Shown one piece after another: positions 60,934-64,000 of a DNA stretch of 64,000 nucleotides (within the stretch, counting starts at the first letter, position 1; every line of letters begins with the position of its first letter). The translations under genes were made by a program, and so were the position numbers. Source of the stretch: Planctomycetota bacterium (GTDB lineage: Bacteria; Planctomycetota; UBA1135; JACQFD01). A model generated the notes under the pieces. It had not been told where the DNA came from. It saw only the letters and a program-made list of their open reading frames with translations, and made no database searches. The stretch lies in contig JAEUHX010000087.1 of the NCBI GenBank assembly GCA_016792805.1, positions 176,655 through 240,654 of the forward strand, in the 5' to 3' direction.

Positions 60934-62610
60934 ATGGCTCCTGCCGCGCTTCGCCGACCGGGTGCCGCCCTCGGAGGGCTCCCTCTCTGCGCAGCGCTTG
61001 TGCTCGCCGCTGCGCCTTCGGCGCGCGCCCAGGAGAAGCCGTCGGCGCGCATCGAAGCGCGCGTGCTGGCGGTCACGCCCGCTGGCGTCACGCTCGATGC
61101 AGGCGCCGACCGCGGCGTCTCGGTCGGAGACCGCGTGGAGCTATTCCCCGACGGAGCGCCGCAGGCCGTCGCCGTCGTGCGCGTAGTCACAAAACAAAGT
61201 GCCCGCGCCGATTGGATCGGCTCCTCTGCGGGCGTGCTTCCGGGATCGCGCGCCGAGATCGTCCTTACACATTCCGATCAGCCACAAGGACAGACCGCTC
61301 CAGCTCCGACCCATTCGCCATGGGCTCGCCCTGCCGGCGGATTCGACTCCAACAAACCGCTGCTCGCACCCTACGACGGAACTGACGCCGAGCCGGAACC
61401 GATGCGCTTTCGCGGCCGCGCGTTCTTACAGCTCGACCAGCTGCTCGACCGTACGCGCCGACGTAACTATTCCCTCGCACGCACCGGCCTCGACTTCACG
61501 CTGGAGAACGCGCTCGGCGCACCGGGCGCCCTCGCCTTCGACGGCGAACTCTTCGATCGTCGCGTGCGCGACAAGCGCTTCCCCGAGGAGGATTCGACGC
61601 TGGCGCGCCTCGACCGGCTCTCCTACCGCGGCGGCGAAGCCGCGGGCTCGCCCGTGCGCTACGAGGTCGGGCGATTCTTACAGTCCGAGTTTCCCGAGCT
61701 CGGCATGACCGACGGCGCGGAAGTTACCTTTCGGCCCTCTTCCTCCGACCGCTTCGGCGCCTCGGCGGGACTGATGCCGAGCTTCACGCCGCGCCTGTCG
61801 TCGGAGGACGACGCTCAAGGAACTGTGTATTATCGCCACAGCTTTGACGAAGCCGATCTGTCGTCGCTCGGCGTCGCGTACCAAAAAACCTGGCACGAAG
61901 GCCAGCCGGACCGAGACCTCGTCGTGCTCTCCGGCAGACATCTTCAGCCCGATGGCCTGACGCTGACGGCCTCTGCCTGGATCGATTATTATCGTTCCGG
62001 CGAGCGGACGCGCTCCGAGGGCCCCGAGCTGACGCAGCTCTTCCTCGTGGCGAGCCACCCGCTCGGAAAAGATGCAGGACTCGGAGCTACGGCGAATTAT
62101 GTACGATTCCAAGACATCCTCGCCGACGAGCTTCCGCCGCTCGCAAGCGACGTCCTCGCGCAGTCGCGCATCCTGCGCACCGGCGTCCACGGATGGATCC
62201 AGCTCGGCGGCGGTTGGCGTGCGAGCGCTCGGGCCGACCGCTGGTCCGACTCTTCGGAGAGCGGCGGGTCGGGAGAAGCGCGCCTCGATGTCCGCGATCT
62301 ATTGCTTTCCCAAGGGCGCCTGACCGGCGCGATCTTCGCCTCCGAAGGGCGCACGAACTCCCTGCGCGGCTTCCGCCTCGGAGCGCAGCAGGACACACGC
62401 CTTGGCTCCTTTGGGTTTGGTTACGATTTCGGCGCGGCCCAGAGCGATTTCGCCTCCGGGCTTGACGAGCGCTCGCGCCAACACATCCTGCGTGCGAGCT
62501 GGGACGCCGACCTCGGACGCTCCTGGAATCTCGGCGCCTACATCGAGCATCGCTTTGGAACTCGGCAAGACACTTATCTCATCGGTTTTCTTCTGTCGGT
62601 GCGCCTGTGA
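60934..62610 (+). CDS. Outer-membrane beta-barrel of the cytochrome conduit
   Basis: This 558-residue protein has a signal peptide (to ARAQ, about 33), a small SH3-like domain (35-110) and a barrel of alternating amphipathic strands ending in a terminal aromatic/Leu strand (FLLSVRL). It plays the part of MtrB or OmbB in porin-cytochrome complexes, although it shares no close motif with MtrB that I can see. Overlap of GTGA with the next gene shows tight coupling. Confidence 0.78.
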   Translation: MAPAALRRPGAALGGLPLCAALVLAAAPSARAQEKPSARIEARVLAVTPAGVTLDAGADRGVSVGDRVELFPDGAPQAVAVVRVVTKQSARADWIGSSAGVLPGSRAEIVLTHSDQPQGQTAPAPTHSPWARPAGGFDSNKPLLAPYDGTDAEPEPMRFRGRAFLQLDQLLDRTRRRNYSLARTGLDFTLENALGAPGALAFDGELFDRRVRDKRFPEEDSTLARLDRLSYRGGEAAGSPVRYEVGRFLQSEFPELGMTDGAEVTFRPSSSDRFGASAGLMPSFTPRLSSEDDAQGTVYYRHSFDEADLSSLGVAYQKTWHEGQPDRDLVVLSGRHLQPDGLTLTASAWIDYYRSGERTRSEGPELTQLFLVASHPLGKDAGLGATANYVRFQDILADELPPLASDVLAQSRILRTGVHGWIQLGGGWRASARADRWSDSSESGGSGEARLDVRDLLLSQGRLTGAIFASEGRTNSLRGFRLGAQQDTRLGSFGFGYDFGAAQSDFASGLDERSRQHILRASWDADLGRSWNLGAYIEHRFGTRQDTYLIGFLLSVRL

Positions 62611-63563
62611 GCCTTTCGCTTCCTCCTTCCGACTCCAGATCGCGCGTGGCGGCCGTGCTTGCGTTTTTGTGCATCTGGCTGCTTTTCACGGCATGCGCGC
62701 TCGACCGATCCGCCTCCGCGCCCGCCCATGGCTGGTCGCGCAGCCACGGCGCCGTCATCGCCCATGACACATTTCCAGCCGACTGCACTCTCTGCCATCT
62801 TCCGGGGAGCTGGCGCGAGCTCCGTCCCGATTTCGCGTTCGATCACGCGCAGCAGACGGGCTACGCGCTCGAAGGCGCCCACCGCGGAGCGCAGTGCCTG
62901 CGCTGCCACAACGACCGAGGACCAGTGGCACAATTCTCGCAGCGCGGCTGCGCCGGCTGCCACGTCGACCAGCACCGCGGGAAGCTCGGACCGAAATGTG
63001 AGGATTGCCACGGCATGACCGACTGGCGCGCTCAGGGGCAGACGGCTTCCCACGCGCGCACGCGCTTCCCGCTCGTCGGCGCCCACTTGGCCGTGGCCTG
63101 CTTCGCGTGCCATCCCAACGCTCAAGTCGGCAATTTCCAGGGGGCCGACACCGCGTGCCAATCGTGCCATATCCCCGACTACCTGAAGTCCCAGCAGCCG
63201 AATCACGTGCTCGGAGACATCCCGCGCACCTGTGAAGAGTGCCACGACACGCACTCATGGCGCCGCGCGCTCTTCAGCCACTCGGGCATCGGCGCGGAAT
63301 GCGTCGTCTGCCACTTGAAGACTTACAAGAAAACATCCATGCCCAATCATGCGGCGTCGGGCATCTCCATGGTCTGCAGCAATTGTCATGGAACCAATTA
63401 TTGGGTTCCGTTGGCATTCAATCACACGGGCGTCACCGAGGGATGCGCCCAATGCCACATGCCCGCCTACCTCGCGACCACGATGCCGAACCACATGGGC
63501 GCCGGCTATCCGACCACCTGCGAAGACTGCCACTCGACGAACACTTGGCTCATTCCCAAGTAG
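62607..63563 (+). CDS. 11-haem c-type cytochrome, probable lipoprotein
   Basis: A GTG start at 62607 gives 318 residues. The hydrophobic N-terminus ends at LLFTAC (Cys 30), a lipobox-like site, so it may be anchored in the outer membrane. Eleven CxxCH motifs are seen (CTLCH, CLRCH, CAGCH, CEDCH, CFACH, CQSCH, CEECH, CVVCH, CSNCH, CAQCH, CEDCH). It would be the outer partner of the conduit. Confidence 0.9.
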   Translation: MSLSLPPSDSRSRVAAVLAFLCIWLLFTACALDRSASAPAHGWSRSHGAVIAHDTFPADCTLCHLPGSWRELRPDFAFDHAQQTGYALEGAHRGAQCLRCHNDRGPVAQFSQRGCAGCHVDQHRGKLGPKCEDCHGMTDWRAQGQTASHARTRFPLVGAHLAVACFACHPNAQVGNFQGADTACQSCHIPDYLKSQQPNHVLGDIPRTCEECHDTHSWRRALFSHSGIGAECVVCHLKTYKKTSMPNHAASGISMVCSNCHGTNYWVPLAFNHTGVTEGCAQCHMPAYLATTMPNHMGAGYPTTCEDCHSTNTWLIPK

Positions 63564-63796
63564 CCGCCGTGCACTGCTCGTGTGCATCGTGGATTCCTTT
63601 GAGGAGCCGTCGTGCGCGCGCCAAATGTGTCAAGCAGCGGGGCGGCCTGTAGGACGCTGCGGAATCGGAGCATGAAGGGCGGCGTTTGTTCTCGCTTCGA
63701 CGAACACGCGCCCCGTCATGACAATTCTTCGCCGAGCCATTGGGAGCGGTGCAGAGTTCGTTCGTGTGCGAGATCCCCTATGGGCTTTTCTTCATC

Positions 63797-63816
63797 CGCG
63801 CGCGCATGCGCGCGCG
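63797..63816. repeat. Perfect 20-base palindrome
   Basis: The stretch is a self-complementary run of alternating C and G around a central GCATGC (10-base arms, no loop). It is prone to cruciform or Z-DNA and could act as a terminator-like block after the cytochrome operon. It has no T-tract. Confidence 0.8.
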
Positions 63817-63875
63817 AGATCGTCGCGGGCGATGCCCGCGCCCTACGGCTTCACAGATACGCGACGGCTTGGAAT

Positions 63876-63962
63876 GGGGCGTGGGTCGGTCTTGGTGTGC
63901 ACAGAAACCGACTCGTAGGGTCGGCGCTCGCGCCGAACAACTGCGCGGGGCTTGCCCCGCGC
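63876..63962. repeat. Second copy of the dispersed repeat, partial
   Basis: Bases 63876-63895 repeat the outer arm found at 29830-29848 (gggcgtgggtcggtcttgg). A 9-bp stem-loop (gcgcggggc-tt-gccccgcgc) at 63943-63962 shares its core with the hairpin at 30035-30053. The whole is a partial relative of the nested palindrome, again without any gene. Confidence 0.7.
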
Positions 63963-64000
63963 GATGACGAATCGGCAGCGCGATGCTTCATCCGGCGGCG

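Larger units (their letters stand above)
63564..64000. other. Gene-free end region with repeats
   Basis: The last 437 bases hold no convincing gene. They contain a 20-base perfect palindrome (63797-63816), a copy of the dispersed repeat arm (63876-63895), a hairpin (tcggcgc-tcg-cgccga near 63921-63936) and a stem-loop at 63943-63962. Confidence 0.55.

Noticed and set aside
1..64000. CRISPR arrays, tRNA or rRNA genes
   Set aside because: No regularly spaced direct repeats, cloverleaf-like sequence or rRNA-like stretch was recognised on reading. A covariance-model search would be needed to exclude a tRNA.

Overview
The window looks like chromosomal DNA of a GC-rich, aerobic, Gram-negative-type bacterium. 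It carries lipoproteins, an outer-membrane barrel, multihaem cytochromes and haem-copper oxidase genes. The mix of a DUF1080 protein, a very large GH38 mannosidase, CHRD and carboxypeptidase-regulatory-like secreted proteins, an EF-hand protein and a rhamnose pathway using a bifunctional aldolase/dehydrogenase resembles Planctomycetota or relatives. That placement is inference; no rRNA or tRNA gene was seen.

Layout: (1) 1-4796, a terminal oxidase operon: end of subunit I, two subunit III genes, a dihaem cytochrome c, SCO, subunit IV and two small membrane proteins. (2) About 4777-7705, a lower-GC insert with an HTH protein and a small membrane protein, bounded by a partial duplicate of the 3' end of the last oxidase-operon gene. 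(3) 7889-16710, mostly household genes: EF-hand protein, CtpA-type protease, TsaD, LarB, CarA, an ArsR/SRPBCC pair with a clear palindromic operator, a methyltransferase and a prolidase. (4) 16732-34484, an L-rhamnose locus (rhaB, rhaI, aldolase/dehydrogenase, ABC importer with a permease fused to its binding protein), plus an ECF sigma factor pair. It is interrupted at 19643-26616 by a conflict-type island: a VapBC-like module, a 1028-residue DUF4062-NACHT-FGE protein, a reverse-transcriptase-like fragment with YVDD, an unknown protein and a SWIM-finger protein. (5) 34563-45416, secreted hydrolases (SGNH, DUF1080, GH38, M28), an Asp/Lys-repeat secreted protein and a Gfo/Idh/MocA oxidoreductase. 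(6) 45419-51136, secreted proteins of mostly unknown role and one broken gene. (7) 51329-57743, an enolase-superfamily enzyme, a ferredoxin, an aldo/keto reductase, and a GntR/ABC-2 operon ending in a membrane-MORN_2 protein. (8) 58142-63563, a four-gene operon: cytochrome-b-like membrane protein, 23-haem cytochrome, outer-membrane barrel, 11-haem lipoprotein.

Two systems deserve most attention. The island at 19.6-26.6 kb joins a STAND NTPase, whose C-terminal FGE (C-type-lectin-like) domain has lost a catalytic cysteine, to a nearby reverse-transcriptase remnant. That is the part list of a diversity-generating retroelement attached to an immune-type sensor, here apparently decayed or split. 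The 58-63.5 kb operon has the parts of a trans-envelope electron conduit with 34 predicted c-haems in two proteins.
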